Assembly: GCA_018064885.1 (NCBI GenBank)
Contig: JAGHUI010000008.1
Location: forward strand, 52,094 to 116,093
Length of the DNA stretch: 64,000 nt
From: Candidatus Minthosoma equi
GTDB lineage: Bacteria; Bacteroidota; Bacteroidia; Bacteroidales; Bacteroidaceae
Direction of reading: 5' to 3'
The position numbers were made by a program, and so were the translations under genes. The stretch's first letter is position 1. The number at the start of each line of letters is the position of its first letter. Under the pieces are notes generated by a model. The model made no database searches and was not told the origin of the DNA. It saw only the letters and a program-made list of their open reading frames with translations. This document shows positions 32,647 through 42,923 of the stretch, in pieces.

Positions 32647-33984
32647 TTATTTCAGAAGCTCTGCAACTGCCTTTTCCATCTTTTCGAATTTGAATCCGGC
32701 AACAGCCTCGTCCATAAGAGCCTGAATGCGGTCGTTGCAAAGATTGCCGATAGAGCCTTCGTGAGTGTGATGGATATCCTTATCTGGAGTGAAGTTGCCT
32801 GCCTCAATGTCAAGTCCTACCTTCTTATAAGCATCGCGGAATGGCATACCCTCGCGAGCCAGACGGTTCACCTCTTCAACGGAGAACATCGGATCGTAGA
32901 TAGGATTGTCAAGGATATTCTCGTTCACCTTCATCTTATTTATAATGTATGCTGCCATCTGCAGACAGTCCTTAAGATCGTCAAATGCAGGAAGGAACAC
33001 TTCCTTGATAATCTGCAAGTCGCGGAAATAGCCAACAGGCAGATTATTCATTATCATTGTGATAGTGACAGGAAGAGACTGCAACTTATTGCACTTAGCA
33101 CGAGTGAGCTCGAACACATCAGGATTCTTCTTGTGAGGCATGATGCTTGAACCTGTGGTACAGTCGGCAGGAAGCTTCACGAAAGCAAAGTTCTGAGAAT
33201 TGAACATACAAGCATCGAATGCAAGTTTTGCCAATGTTCCAGCAATAGAAGCCATAGAGAATGCCACATTGCGCTCTGTCTTTCCACGTCCCATCTGTGC
33301 ATAGACAACATTGTAATCCATTGAGTCAAATCCCAAAAGGTCAGTTGTCATCTGACGATTGAGAGGGAAACTGCTTCCATAGCCAGCAGCAGAACCGAGA
33401 GGATTGCGGTTGGTAATCTTCCACGCAGCCTGGAGGTACTGCATATCGTCAACAAGACCTTCAGCGTATGCTCCGAACCAAAGACCGAAACTGCTTGGCA
33501 TTGCCACCTGAAGATGAGTGTAGCCAGGCATAAGAATATCCTTGTACTCGTTAGATTTTTGGATAAGCTCATCAAAAAGATTCTTCACCAATCCAGCCAA
33601 GTCCTTGATCTGGTCACGAATAAAGAGCTTAAGGTCAACAAGAACCTGATCGTTGCGTGAACGGCCAGAATGAATCTTCTTGCCTACATCGCCAAGCTTG
33701 CGAGTGAGCATCATCTCTACCTGAGAGTGAACATCCTCCACTCCCTCTTCGATAACGAACTCACCCTTCTCTGCCTGAGCATAGATAGCCTTCAGTTCTT
33801 TTAAAAGAATGTTCAGTTCATCGGCTGTGAGAAGGTCGATGGACTGAAGCATTGTGATATGTGCCATTGAACCAAGCACATCGTATTTAGCAAGATAGAG
33901 GTCCATCTCGCGGTCTCTGCCCACGGTGAACTTCTCTATCTCTTCTGTCATTTGGACATTTTTCGTCCAGAGTTTATCTGCCAT
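32647..33984 (-). CDS. argH: Argininosuccinate lyase
   Basis: Last step of arginine synthesis, splitting argininosuccinate into arginine and fumarate. 445 residues; fumarase/aspartase superfamily signature GSSIMPHKKNPDVFELTRA, substrate loop with HSGRSRNDQVLVD, and GYTHLQVAMPSSFGLW. The C-terminal ~60 residues are a helical tail. Follows the SRPBCC-like gene by seven bases. Confidence 0.96.
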   Translation of the reverse strand: MADKLWTKNVQMTEEIEKFTVGRDREMDLYLAKYDVLGSMAHITMLQSIDLLTADELNILLKELKAIYAQAEKGEFVIEEGVEDVHSQVEMMLTRKLGDVGKKIHSGRSRNDQVLVDLKLFIRDQIKDLAGLVKNLFDELIQKSNEYKDILMPGYTHLQVAMPSSFGLWFGAYAEGLVDDMQYLQAAWKITNRNPLGSAAGYGSSFPLNRQMTTDLLGFDSMDYNVVYAQMGRGKTERNVAFSMASIAGTLAKLAFDACMFNSQNFAFVKLPADCTTGSSIMPHKKNPDVFELTRAKCNKLQSLPVTITMIMNNLPVGYFRDLQIIKEVFLPAFDDLKDCLQMAAYIINKMKVNENILDNPIYDPMFSVEEVNRLAREGMPFRDAYKKVGLDIEAGNFTPDKDIHHTHEGSIGNLCNDRIQALMDEAVAGFKFEKMEKAVAELLK

Positions 33985-33991
33985 AAATGTT

Positions 33992-34450
33992 TTAGTTATA
34001 CGGAATCATTGCCAACATATCAGCAAACTTGTCCACTCCCTGAGTGAGAGGTTTTTCAAGCATTGCCTTCATGAAGATATTGATGTCTGCATCGATTGTA
34101 ACCTTAATCTTACTGGTAGTATCGCTTGTAGGAAGCACCTGAATCCACAGTTTGAAACTAATAGGCGCACTTGTTGATGCAAACTTGACGCACTTTTCAG
34201 GTTCACGCTCTACAATCTTCACAGCCACCTTGCCAATAGGACCAACAGGACCACTGACAGTATCGGTAGTGAATTCCATCTGATTGATGGCATCGCGTGC
34301 CGCCTGACGCTTGTCCTCAGGAATCTGCTCCTGCAAGCGAGGGTCATCCATACGCTCCTTGATAATCTCCAAATTAGTCAAGTCGGAAATCTTAGCATAT
34401 ATAGCGCTCTGACTATATGGAACAGGCTTTATCTTACTTTCAAATTTCAT
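33992..34450 (-). CDS. SRPBCC/START-like small protein
   Basis: 152 residues, no signal peptide. It starts MKFESKIKPVPYSQSAIYAK and alternates strand-forming stretches (VAVKIVEREPEKCVKFAS, FKLWIQVLPT, SKIKVTIDADIN) with a long C-terminal helix (FMKAMLEKPLTQGVDKFADM), the helix-grip shape of the START/polyketide-cyclase-like family. These bind hydrophobic ligands; the ligand is unknown. Seven bases upstream of argH, probably co-transcribed. Similar genes next to pyrE and argH occur in Bacteroidales, to my memory. Confidence 0.7.
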   Translation of the reverse strand: MKFESKIKPVPYSQSAIYAKISDLTNLEIIKERMDDPRLQEQIPEDKRQAARDAINQMEFTTDTVSGPVGPIGKVAVKIVEREPEKCVKFASTSAPISFKLWIQVLPTSDTTSKIKVTIDADINIFMKAMLEKPLTQGVDKFADMLAMIPYN

Positions 34451-34526
34451 ATTAAAGTTTAGAGTTTAGAGTTATGCCGTCCGGATGGTGTCCTCTCCAT
34501 ATGGGGGAGAGTTAGAGAGGGGCTTT

Positions 34527-35159
34527 TTACTTTATCCACTCAGATGGATTAGCACGCCACTCGTTCAATACAGGAATCTGATCCTCTGTGATGTAGCCAG
34601 TCTTCAGAGCAACATCAAGCACAGCCTCATAGTTAGTAAGAGTGATGAGCTTAACCTTAGCGTCAGCAAATGCCTTCTTAGCAACCTCAAAACCGTATGT
34701 GTAGCTTGCCACCATACCGATAACCTCACAGCCATTGTTGCGGATAGCATCAACAGCCTTGAGAGAAGAACCACCTGTAGAGATAAGGTCTTCAATCACA
34801 ACAACCTTCATGCCTGGCTTCAACTCACCCTCAATGAGGTTCTCAAGTCCGTGATCCTTTGGTTTGCTGCGAACATACACGAATGGCAAGTTAAGGGCAT
34901 CAGCAACGAGAGCACCCTGAGGGATAGCACCAGTTGCAACACCAGCGATAGCATCAACATCCTGGAAGTTTTCAAGAACGACACGGCAAATCTCAAGCTT
35001 AACAAAATTGCGGAGTTCTGGATAGCTGAGAGTCTTGCGGTTGTCACAATAGAAAGGTGACTTCCATCCACTTGCCCATGTGAAAGGGTTTTCAGGCTGA
35101 AGTTTGATAGCCTTTATGTTCAACAGCTTTGCTGCGAAAATCTTTTCCAAAGTCTTCAT
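34527..35159 (-). CDS. pyrE: Orotate phosphoribosyltransferase
   Basis: Pyrimidine synthesis, orotate plus PRPP to orotidine monophosphate. Start at ATG 35159 (MKTLEKIFAAKLLNIKAI), because the -7 box at 35189 lies within the longer frame. 210 residues. PRPP loop VVVIEDLISTGGSSLKA and FTWASGWKSPFYCDNR typical of PyrE, plus VRSKPKDHGL flexible loop. Upstream of the SRPBCC-like gene; divergent from pyrH. Confidence 0.94.
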   Translation of the reverse strand: MKTLEKIFAAKLLNIKAIKLQPENPFTWASGWKSPFYCDNRKTLSYPELRNFVKLEICRVVLENFQDVDAIAGVATGAIPQGALVADALNLPFVYVRSKPKDHGLENLIEGELKPGMKVVVIEDLISTGGSSLKAVDAIRNNGCEVIGMVASYTYGFEVAKKAFADAKVKLITLTNYEAVLDVALKTGYITEDQIPVLNEWRANPSEWIK

Positions 35160-35188
35160 AATGATATTTTTGTTTAAGTTAATTTGTG

Positions 35189-35196
35189 CAAAGATA
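35189..35196 (-). promoter_or_regulatory. -7 box for pyrE
   Basis: Minus-strand tatctttg, 30 bases before the ATG at 35159. Confidence 0.65.
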
Positions 35197-35271
35197 GAAA
35201 ATTCTTCACTATTCACAAATCATAAGGCATAATTATTTGACATTCCTCATTCATTATTTACATTTTTTTCC

Positions 35272-35279
35272 TACATTTG
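35272..35279 (+). promoter_or_regulatory. -7 box for pyrH
   Basis: tacatttg 49 bases before the ATG. The leader after it holds four gaaaac-like hexamers (about 35292-35313). Confidence 0.65.
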
Positions 35280-35328
35280 CATCAAATTCAAACGAAAACG
35301 AAAACGAAAACTTAAAAACTTATAATAC

Positions 35329-36039
35329 ATGGCAAAATTCAATCGTATTCTTCTCAAGCTCTCAGGCGAGAGTCTTGCAGGTGAGCAGAAACAAGGCATC
35401 AATGTTGAGCGCCTCAACCAGTATGCACAACAGATTAAGGAAATAGCACAGATGGGCGTGCAGATCGGCATCGTCATCGGTGGCGGCAACATCTTCCGCG
35501 GCTTGAGCGGAGCAGGCAAAGGCTTCGACCGTGTCAAGGGCGACCAGATGGGTATGTGCGCCACAGTAATCAACTCGCTTGCCCTCTCCTCAGCACTCGA
35601 TGCTGTAGGTCAGCCAAACTGCGTCCTCACAGCAATCCGCATGGAACCTATCGGCGAGTTCTACAGCAAATGGAAGGCAATCGAAGCAATGAAAGCAGGC
35701 AAGGTTGTCATCATGAGTGCTGGTACAGGCTCCCCATACTTCACAACCGACACAGGCTCTTCACTCCGCGGCATAGAAATCGAGGCAGACGTAATGCTTA
35801 AAGGCACACGCGTAGATGGTGTTTACACAGCAGACCCAGAGAAAGATCCTACAGCAACAAAATATCATGACATTACATACTCAGACGTCATCGCTCAAGG
35901 TCTAAAGGTTATGGACATCACAGCAACAGCCATGTGCATGCAGAACAACCTCCCAATCTATGTGTTCAACATGGACATTCTCGGCAACCTCAAGAAAGTT
36001 ATGGAAGGTGAGGAAATCGGCACACTCGTTCACAACTAA
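35329..36039 (+). CDS. pyrH: UMP kinase
   Basis: Phosphorylates UMP to UDP. 236 residues, amino-acid-kinase fold: RILLKLSGESLAG at the N-terminus, GIVIGGGNIFRGLSGAGKG, MSAGTGSPYFTTDTGSSLR and KGTRVDGVYTADPEKDP. Monocistronic by context; the convergent cyclophilin gene begins after a hairpin. Divergent from pyrE, so two pyrimidine genes share this 169-base control region. Confidence 0.96.
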   Translation: MAKFNRILLKLSGESLAGEQKQGINVERLNQYAQQIKEIAQMGVQIGIVIGGGNIFRGLSGAGKGFDRVKGDQMGMCATVINSLALSSALDAVGQPNCVLTAIRMEPIGEFYSKWKAIEAMKAGKVVIMSAGTGSPYFTTDTGSSLRGIEIEADVMLKGTRVDGVYTADPEKDPTATKYHDITYSDVIAQGLKVMDITATAMCMQNNLPIYVFNMDILGNLKKVMEGEEIGTLVHN

Positions 36040-36069
36040 AAAGCACACATATATATAATATAAAACAGG

Positions 36070-36110
36070 CAAACGGTTCCGTTACCCCAAGTGGATAGCG
36101 GAACCGTTTG
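36070..36110. repeat. Hairpin element with conserved loop, copy 2
   Basis: Perfect 12-base stem caaacggttccg/cggaaccgtttg with a 17-base loop ttaccccaagtggatag. The loop is shared with copy 1 at 845-882 except for one C. Lies between convergent pyrH and cyclophilin genes. Confidence 0.75.
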
Positions 36111-36115
36111 TTGCC

Positions 36116-36823
36116 CTACTTCTTCTTTGCCTTGTATTTCTTTGTGATTTTTGCTTTGATAATTCTCACATCCTCCAATGGACGGTCGTAACGGTCGGTC
36201 TTGACTTTCTCTATCTTGTCAACGACTTCCATGCCGCTGACCACTCTGCCAAAGACTGTATAGCTGCCGTCCAGATGGGGTGCGCCACCTACGGTTTTAT
36301 AGGCTTCGCGCATCTCGGGAGTGAGCTTGACCTTGCCGTTTGTCCACTCATCTATACGCAGCTGGGTGCGGTCGAGAGTGGCATCATCGAAGGTGCGACC
36401 TGTGACGATGGTGAACTGGGTGCTGGAGCTTTTTCGTTCGGGATTCGTCTCGTCACCTTCACGAGCGGCATTCAACATTCCTCGCTGATGGAAGAACTGC
36501 GGAACGCGGATCTCTGCTGACACGGCATCCTCTGGTTTCTCATCGCCTTCACCGAGCATCTGTCCAGGCTTGGCATTCTTGCTTGTGCGGTCACCTGTCT
36601 GGATGATGAATCCATCGATGACTCTGTGCCAAAGCACGCCGTCGTAGGTTTTTGCCTTCACCTGCTTCAAGAAGTTATCACGATGCAATGGGGTTTCGTT
36701 CAGCAGTTCAACAACGATATTTCCTTTGTCGGTGTAGAACGTGACCTGAGCCCTATCGCTCTGTGCAACGGCAGAAGTGATAGCGAGGAAGAATGCTATC
36801 AGAATGTTTATAACCTTCTTCAT
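36116..36823 (-). CDS. Peptidyl-prolyl cis-trans isomerase, cyclophilin type, exported
   Basis: 235 residues with a signal peptide ([20 protein letters not shown]). Cyclophilin core: [30 protein letters not shown] and [21 protein letters not shown] long insert between about 125 and 175 ([18 protein letters not shown]) is typical of the Bacteroidetes form. The lysine-rich tail (KKYKAKKK) is unusual for the periplasm. Overlaps the end of hisS by four bases, suggesting coupling. Confidence 0.88.
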   Translation of the reverse strand: MKKVINILIAFFLAITSAVAQSDRAQVTFYTDKGNIVVELLNETPLHRDNFLKQVKAKTYDGVLWHRVIDGFIIQTGDRTSKNAKPGQMLGEGDEKPEDAVSAEIRVPQFFHQRGMLNAAREGDETNPERKSSSTQFTIVTGRTFDDATLDRTQLRIDEWTNGKVKLTPEMREAYKTVGGAPHLDGSYTVFGRVVSGMEVVDKIEKVKTDRYDRPLEDVRIIKAKITKKYKAKKK

Positions 36824-38181
36824 GAGAGAGAGATAGCGTTTACCAATTCGTCTGGAGTAACCATGCTCTGCTCACCTGTTGTCATATTCTTCAGGTTGAT
36901 CTTGCCCTCAGCCATCTCGCTCTCGCCAACGATTGCCACAAATGGAATCTGCTTGGCATTGGCATAGCTCATCTGCTTCTTCATCTTTACAGAATCAGGA
37001 TAGATCTCAGCGCGGATGCCTGCCTTGCGAGCCTTAGCAAGAACTGGGAGGCAGTAATCAGCCTCTGCTTCGCCAAAGTTCACGAAAAGAAGCTGAGTGG
37101 CATTGACCGCCTCCTTTGGATAGAGGTCTAGCTGATTGAGAACGTCGAAGATACGATCGGCGCCGAATGAGATTCCCACACCAGAAAGACCTGGCATACC
37201 GAATATGCCTGTGAGGTTGTCATAGCGACCGCCACCTGTGATTGAGCCTATCTGCACGTCAAGTGCCTTAACTTCGAAGATTGCGCCTGTGTAGTAGTTG
37301 AGACCACGAGCAAGAGTGAGGTCGAGCTCTATTTCATTATTAAGATCAGTAAGCTTTGAGAGGATGTACTCACACTCTGCCACGCCCTTCAATCCGATTT
37401 CGCTTTCTGCAAGAACCTCCTTCATTGTCTGAAGCTTCTCTGCATTCGAGCCAGAAAGCTTGATGATTGGCTGAAGCTTCTCGATTGCGTCGGCAGGAAT
37501 ACCATCATTGGCAAGTTCCTCATTCACAGCATCAAGACCAATCTTGTCAAGCTTGTCGATAGCAACTGTGATGTCAACAATCTTGTCTGCCTGACCAATC
37601 ATCTCAGCAATACCTGTGAGGATCTTGCGGTTGTTTATCTTGATGCATACACGAACTCCGAAACGAGTGAAGACGGTATCGACAATCTGCATGAGCTCAA
37701 CCTCGTTCAAGAGTGATTCGCTGCCAACAACGTCAGCATCACACTGGTAGAACTCGCGGTAACGGCCTTTCTGAGGACGGTCAGCACGCCAAACTGGCTG
37801 AATCTGATAGCGTTTGAAAGGAAGGGCGAGCTCTTCACGATGCTGAACGACGAAGCGCGCGAAAGGAACTGTGAGGTCGTAGCGAAGACCTTTCTCGCAG
37901 AACTTAGAAGCGAGCTTCAATGTGCTTGTGTTTGCCACTTCCTCGCCTGTCATTCCATGCATGAAGTCTCCGGAATTGAGAATCTTGAAAAGAAGCTTAT
38001 CACCTTCTTCTCCATACTTGCCCATGAGAGTAGAGAGGTTCTCCATTGCAGGTGTTTCGATCTGCTGAAAACCATAAAGGGCATACACGTCCTTGATTGT
38101 GTTGAATATGTAATTGCGCTTCGCCATCTCTACTGGAGAGAAGTCGCGAGTACCTTTTGGAATGCTTGGTTTCTGTGCCAT
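36820..38181 (-). CDS. hisS: Histidyl-tRNA synthetase
   Basis: Class II aminoacyl-tRNA synthetase charging tRNA-His. 453 residues. Motif 1 region [17 protein letters not shown], motif 2 [12 protein letters not shown] plus [19 protein letters not shown], histidine-binding [14 protein letters not shown] and motif 3 GGGRYDNL with [10 protein letters not shown]-terminal anticodon-binding domain from about 365. Transcribed toward the cyclophilin gene with a four-base overlap. Confidence 0.96.
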   Translation of the reverse strand: MAQKPSIPKGTRDFSPVEMAKRNYIFNTIKDVYALYGFQQIETPAMENLSTLMGKYGEEGDKLLFKILNSGDFMHGMTGEEVANTSTLKLASKFCEKGLRYDLTVPFARFVVQHREELALPFKRYQIQPVWRADRPQKGRYREFYQCDADVVGSESLLNEVELMQIVDTVFTRFGVRVCIKINNRKILTGIAEMIGQADKIVDITVAIDKLDKIGLDAVNEELANDGIPADAIEKLQPIIKLSGSNAEKLQTMKEVLAESEIGLKGVAECEYILSKLTDLNNEIELDLTLARGLNYYTGAIFEVKALDVQIGSITGGGRYDNLTGIFGMPGLSGVGISFGADRIFDVLNQLDLYPKEAVNATQLLFVNFGEAEADYCLPVLAKARKAGIRAEIYPDSVKMKKQMSYANAKQIPFVAIVGESEMAEGKINLKNMTTGEQSMVTPDELVNAISLS

Positions 38182-38215
38182 ATTTTAGTTTATTTAGTTG
38201 AAATGATATAGTGGA

Positions 38216-38269
38216 TCTAGAATGTCTAGAAAACCTAGAATGTCTAATCCATCTAGAAAATCTAGGAAG
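38216..38269. repeat. 9-bp tandem array, tctagaatg-type
   Basis: Six degenerate 9-base units (tctagaatg, tctagaaaa, cctagaatg, tctaatcca, tctagaaaa, tctaggaag) that end exactly at the sufS stop. Non-coding. Confidence 0.75.
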
Positions 38270-39478
38270 CTAGAACATCTGCGCCACCCTCTTTATTCCT
38301 GCTACGAGAGCATCGACCTCTTCCTTTGTGTTATAGAGTGCAAATGAAGCTCTTACCGTGCCTTCTATGCCGAGTCGATGCATGAGCGGTTCGGCGCAAT
38401 GGTGACCTGTGCGAACTGCAATGCCGAGGCGGTCGAGAAGAGTACCCATGTCCAAATGATGGATGTCGCCCACCTGGAACGAGATTACAGCATCGTCGGA
38501 AGGACCGAAGAAATGCATGCCCTCTATCTCTGCCATCTGCTGACGCGCATAGCGAGTGAGTTCCTGTTCGTGCTGATAGATGCTGTCCATGCCAAGGGCA
38601 GAAACATAGTCAAGCGCTTTGGCAAGGGCATGAGTGGCAACATAATCAGGAGTGCCTGCTTCGAACTTGTAAGGCAGCTCGTTGTAGGTTGTTTTCTCGA
38701 ACGACACATTCTTTATCATCTCTCCACCGCCCTGATAAGGAGGCAATTGCTCAAGCCATTTCTCCTTGCCATACAGAACGCCAACGCCTGTAGGACCATA
38801 GATCTTATGACCAGAGAAAGCGAAGAAGTCGCAATCAAGGTCTTGCATATCGACAGCAAAATGCGGAGTAGATTGTGCGCCATCTATGAGCACAGGAATG
38901 TCGTGAGCATGAGCCTTGGCAATGATGTCCTTTACAGGATTCACCGTTCCCATCACGTTGCTGACATGAGCACAGCAAACGAGCTTGGTCTTTTCAGAGA
39001 GAAGCTTCTCATACTCGTCCATCAAGAGAACACCCTCGTCAGTCATTGGGATGACCTTCAGCACAGCACCCTTGCGCTGGCAAAGCATCTGCCAAGGAAC
39101 GATGTTGCTATGATGCTCCATTGTGGAGACAACAATCTCATCGCCAGCATGGATGAAAGCCTCGCCAAAAGAGAAAGCCAAGAGGTTAATGCTTTCTGTC
39201 GTTCCACGAGTGAAAAGTATCTCGTTGATGCTGTTGGCATTGATGAACCTGCGTACAGTCTCACGGCTTGCCTCATGCAGGTCGGTAGCCTGCTGAGACA
39301 GGAAATGGACACCACGATGGACGTTTGCGTTCACATTGTAGTATTCATCCACCATAGCCTCAACCACGCATCGTGGTTTCTGAGTGGTAGCGCCATTGTC
39401 GAGATAGACAAGAGGACGGTTGTATATTTGTCGAGAGAGGATAGGAAAATCCTCACGTATTTTATTTATATCGTACAT
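38270..39478 (-). CDS. sufS: Cysteine desulfurase SufS
   Basis: PLP enzyme that takes sulfur from cysteine for Fe-S cluster assembly. Start at ATG 39478 (MYDINKIREDFPILSRQIYN), four bases after the sufD stop; longer frame extends into sufD. 402 residues. PLP lysine in FSGHKIYGPTGVG; persulfide Cys in RTGHHCAEPLMHRLG; THNVHRGVHFLSQ-like NANVHRGVHFLSQ and DGAQSTPH confirm the group II (SufS) type. Last gene of the suf operon. Confidence 0.94.
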   Translation of the reverse strand: MYDINKIREDFPILSRQIYNRPLVYLDNGATTQKPRCVVEAMVDEYYNVNANVHRGVHFLSQQATDLHEASRETVRRFINANSINEILFTRGTTESINLLAFSFGEAFIHAGDEIVVSTMEHHSNIVPWQMLCQRKGAVLKVIPMTDEGVLLMDEYEKLLSEKTKLVCCAHVSNVMGTVNPVKDIIAKAHAHDIPVLIDGAQSTPHFAVDMQDLDCDFFAFSGHKIYGPTGVGVLYGKEKWLEQLPPYQGGGEMIKNVSFEKTTYNELPYKFEAGTPDYVATHALAKALDYVSALGMDSIYQHEQELTRYARQQMAEIEGMHFFGPSDDAVISFQVGDIHHLDMGTLLDRLGIAVRTGHHCAEPLMHRLGIEGTVRASFALYNTKEEVDALVAGIKRVAQMF

Positions 39479-39482
39479 ATCT

Positions 39483-40730
39483 TTATTTGCAAAGTCGACA
39501 GTCTTCACACTTATCGAGTTCGCCACGGAAGCGCTTCTCAACTTTTACATATAGTTTGTCGCGGAGAGGGCGAAGCTGAATCTGATCAATGACTTGTCCC
39601 ATAAAGGCGTTCTTCAGAAGCGTACGTGCCTCATCTTCTGGGATGCCACGCTGACGCATGTAGAAAAGGGCTGTCTCGTCCATCACGCCTACGGTTGAGC
39701 CATGGGCGCACTTAACGTCGTCGGCATAGATCTCAAGCATTGGCTGGGTGAACATCCTTGCATCTGACGAAGCACAAAGGTTGGAATTTGTCTCCTGTGA
39801 TGTTGTCTTCTGTGCATCTTTTTCAACAAGTATCTTACCAGCAAATGCGCCCACTGACTGTCCATCAACAACATACTTATACAGCTCGTTGGAATTGCAG
39901 TTTGACACCTGATGATCAATGAGCGTATTGTTATCAACTCGCTGATTCTTGTCGGTGATGACGCATCCGTTGAGGGTGACTTCTGAGTTTTCGCCTGTAA
40001 GGTAAACATCGCAGAGGTTGCGCGTCTGACCATTGAAGAGGGTTATGCTGTTGTGTTTCACAGAGCAGTCGCGTCCCTCACGAATATACACATTAGAAAA
40101 ACGGCTGCACAGAGGTGTTGTTTCCTCTATCTCATACATATCGAGATGAGAGTTGTCTTTGCAAACGACCTCAACAACCTGAGTAGTCAGGAATCTCTGC
40201 TTGTCGGCAGCATGGTCATTGATGATGATAGTTGCCTGCGCTCCTTGTTCGAGAATGACGAGGACACGTCTGTTCATCATCGTTGCTGCTGTTCCCTGAA
40301 GCCAGTTGTCTATCTGGATAGGATCGGCAGGGCACTCGTTCTTTGGCACATAGATGAGCAAGCCGTCATGAACGAGAGCGGTGTTGAGAGCGGTCAAAGC
40401 ATCGGCTTTGTCCGCCACATTATTATAATAAGGGGCAAGATCAATAGGAGCATTCTTGAGGGAAAAGACATACTGCTTGCGTGCATCTCCTTCCTTACAA
40501 GGCTGAGGCGCTTTTATCTCTATGGGATTGAGAGAGATGCCGTAGTTTGGTGCAAATGCCGCATCAACATCGGTATATTTGTAGCGCTCAACTTTCTTAG
40601 AAGGAAAGCCCTTTGCCTCAAACACACGAAATGCCTCGTCACGAACAGCGTTCATGACAGGGCAGCTCTTCTGCTTGATTAAAGCGCCAGCCTCATTATA
40701 CAGTTCTATGTATTGCTGTTCTGATTTCAT
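39483..40730 (-). CDS. sufD: Fe-S cluster assembly protein SufD
   Basis: 415 residues. Scaffold partner of SufB and SufC. Beta-helix core with NNTLIDHQVSNCNSNELYK and AFAGKILVEKDAQKT, and the C-terminal motif CAHGSTVGVMDETALFYMR with the conserved His. C-terminus carries CEDCRLCK, an extra Cys-rich tail. Overlaps sufC by four bases. Confidence 0.92.
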   Translation of the reverse strand: MKSEQQYIELYNEAGALIKQKSCPVMNAVRDEAFRVFEAKGFPSKKVERYKYTDVDAAFAPNYGISLNPIEIKAPQPCKEGDARKQYVFSLKNAPIDLAPYYNNVADKADALTALNTALVHDGLLIYVPKNECPADPIQIDNWLQGTAATMMNRRVLVILEQGAQATIIINDHAADKQRFLTTQVVEVVCKDNSHLDMYEIEETTPLCSRFSNVYIREGRDCSVKHNSITLFNGQTRNLCDVYLTGENSEVTLNGCVITDKNQRVDNNTLIDHQVSNCNSNELYKYVVDGQSVGAFAGKILVEKDAQKTTSQETNSNLCASSDARMFTQPMLEIYADDVKCAHGSTVGVMDETALFYMRQRGIPEDEARTLLKNAFMGQVIDQIQLRPLRDKLYVKVEKRFRGELDKCEDCRLCK

Positions 40731-41476
40731 GCCAACTCAGCTTTTATCCAATCGAAACCCTCATTCTCAATCTTCAATGCAAGTTCCGGACCTCCTGTCT
40801 TCACAATCTTTCCATCAATGAGAACATGCACAACATCTGGCTTGATATAGTCGAGAAGTCGCTGATAGTGAGTGATAACCATTGCGCTTGTCTCTTCTGT
40901 GCGCAGCTTGTTGAAGCCTTCTGCAACAATGCGGAGAGCATCGACATCAAGACCTGAGTCTGTCTCGTCGAGTATGCAGAATGTTGGTTCGAGCATCGCC
41001 ATCTGGAAAATCTCATTGCGCTTTCTCTCACCACCAGAGAAGCCTTCATTGACGGAACGATTCATGAGTTTCTGATCAATCTCAACGAGCTTACGCTTCT
41101 CGCGCATGATTTTCAAGAAGTCTGTTGATTTCAAAGGTTCCTTGCCCAGCGCCTGACGACGAGCGTTGACAGCCGCACGCATGAAATTTGTCATGCTGAC
41201 TCCAGGAATCTCAATTGGAGCTTGGAAAGACATGAAGATACCAGCATGAGCACGCTCCTCGGTCTTCATGGCAAGAAGATCCTGTCCGTTGAAAGTTATA
41301 GAACCTTCTGTTACCTCGTATGCAGGATTGCCAACAATGACATTGGAAAGAGTGGACTTTCCTGCACCGTTAGTTCCCATAAGGGCATGAATCTCTCCAT
41401 CCTTGATAGTGAGGTCAACGCCCTTCAATATCTCTTTACCACCAACTGTGGCATGCAAATTCTTTATTTCTAACAT
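40727..41476 (-). CDS. sufC: Fe-S cluster assembly ATPase SufC
   Basis: 249 residues, ABC-type ATPase of the SufBCD scaffold. Walker A GTNGAGKST, Q-loop FMSFQAPIEIPGVSM, signature GFSGGERKRNEIFQM, Walker B CILDETDSGLD. SufC is cytosolic and works with SufB and SufD rather than in transport. One base after sufB stop, four-base overlap into sufD. Confidence 0.95.
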   Translation of the reverse strand: MLEIKNLHATVGGKEILKGVDLTIKDGEIHALMGTNGAGKSTLSNVIVGNPAYEVTEGSITFNGQDLLAMKTEERAHAGIFMSFQAPIEIPGVSMTNFMRAAVNARRQALGKEPLKSTDFLKIMREKRKLVEIDQKLMNRSVNEGFSGGERKRNEIFQMAMLEPTFCILDETDSGLDVDALRIVAEGFNKLRTEETSAMVITHYQRLLDYIKPDVVHVLIDGKIVKTGGPELALKIENEGFDWIKAELA

Positions 41477-41477
41477 A

Positions 41478-42923
41478 TTATCCTACTGTTCCTTCAAGTG
41501 AAACTGACAATAATTTCTGTGCCTCAACAGCAAACTCCATAGGAAGCTTATTGATTACATCCTTGGCATATCCGTTAACGATCAGTCCTACGGCTTCTTC
41601 TGTCGAGATGCCTCGCTGATTGCAGTACATGAGCTGATCTTCATTGATTTTGGATGTTGTCGCTTCGTGCTCTATTGTTGCTGTATTGTTATGGATGTCC
41701 ATGTATGGGAATGTATGAGCACCACATTCGCTTCCCAACAAGAGTGAGTCACATGATGAATAGTTGCGAGCGCCATCTGCATTCTTTGTCACACGAACCA
41801 AGCCTCGGTATGAGTTCTGAGACTTGCCTGCCGAAATACCTTTTGAGATGATTGTGGATCGAGTGTTCTTTCCCATGTGAATCATCTTTGTGCCTGTGTC
41901 TGCCTCTTGATGATTGTTTGTGACAGCAACGGAATAGAACTCTGCCTGACTGTTGTCGCCACGAAGGACGCATGACGGGTATTTCCAAGTGATTGCAGAA
42001 CCTGTCTCGACCTGTGTCCATGAAAGCTTTGAATTCACGCCTCGCAGGTCACCGCGCTTTGTCACAAGATTGAGCACACCACCCTTTCCTTCGGCATCAC
42101 CCGGATACCAGTTCTGAACTGTGGAATACTTCACCTCGCTATTATCCATAATGACAATCTCGACAATGGCTGCATGAAGCTGATTCTCATCGCGCATTGG
42201 GGCTGTACATCCTTCAAGATAAGAGACATACGATCCTTCATCACAAACGATGAGCGTTCTTTCGAACTGACCTGTGTTGCGTGCATTGATACGGAAGTAT
42301 GTTGACAGCTCCATAGGGCAACGGGTATTCTTTGGAATATACACAAAAGAACCATCGCTGAAAACTGCACTATTTAGGGCTGCGAAATAGTTATCCTTCG
42401 GAGGAACAACACTTCCTAGATACTTTTTCACGAGATCAGGATGCTCCTTGACGGCTTCGCTGATAGAACAGAAAATGATGCCTTTCTCTGAAAGCTTCTC
42501 CTTGAAGGTTGTCTTTACGGAAACAGAGTCCATGACAGCATCAACAGCTGTTCCTGAAAGTGCAAGACGCTCCTCAAGAGGAATGCCCAGCTTATCAAAA
42601 GTCTTCATCAGCTCAGGATCAATCTCCTTTTTCTCGCTATCCTTAGACTTTGCCGTCGGATCCGCATAGTATGATATTGCCTGATAGTCAATCTCAGGAA
42701 GAGTGACATGTCCCCAAGTAGGCTGCTGCTGCGTGAGCCAATAGCGATAGGCATCAAGACGGAATTGGAGAAGCCAATCTGGCTCCCCCTTCTTCTGCGA
42801 GATGATACGAATGACATCTTCGTTGAGTCCTTTGTCAATTATTTCAGTATGAACGTCTGTGGTGAATCCAAATTCATATTTCTTCTCCGCCACATTCCTC
42901 ACAAACTCATTTGATTCACTCAT
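41478..42923 (-). CDS. sufB: Fe-S cluster assembly protein SufB
   Basis: 481 residues, scaffold on which clusters form. Typical blocks: [69 protein letters not shown] and C-terminal [19 protein letters not shown]. Overlaps the cvpA stop by eight bases, so the suf genes are downstream members of a longer operon. Confidence 0.95.
   Translation of the reverse strand: MSESNEFVRNVAEKKYEFGFTTDVHTEIIDKGLNEDVIRIISQKKGEPDWLLQFRLDAYRYWLTQQQPTWGHVTLPEIDYQAISYYADPTAKSKDSEKKEIDPELMKTFDKLGIPLEERLALSGTAVDAVMDSVSVKTTFKEKLSEKGIIFCSISEAVKEHPDLVKKYLGSVVPPKDNYFAALNSAVFSDGSFVYIPKNTRCPMELSTYFRINARNTGQFERTLIVCDEGSYVSYLEGCTAPMRDENQLHAAIVEIVIMDNSEVKYSTVQNWYPGDAEGKGGVLNLVTKRGDLRGVNSKLSWTQVETGSAITWKYPSCVLRGDNSQAEFYSVAVTNNHQEADTGTKMIHMGKNTRSTIISKGISAGKSQNSYRGLVRVTKNADGARNYSSCDSLLLGSECGAHTFPYMDIHNNTATIEHEATTSKINEDQLMYCNQRGISTEEAVGLIVNGYAKDVINKLPMEFAVEAQKLLSVSLEGTVG

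Noticed and set aside
38378..39592. Plus-strand open frame of 404 codons antisense to sufS and sufD
   Set aside because: The minus strand has clear SufS and SufD motifs throughout; the plus-strand product has no recognisable domain and no promoter box.
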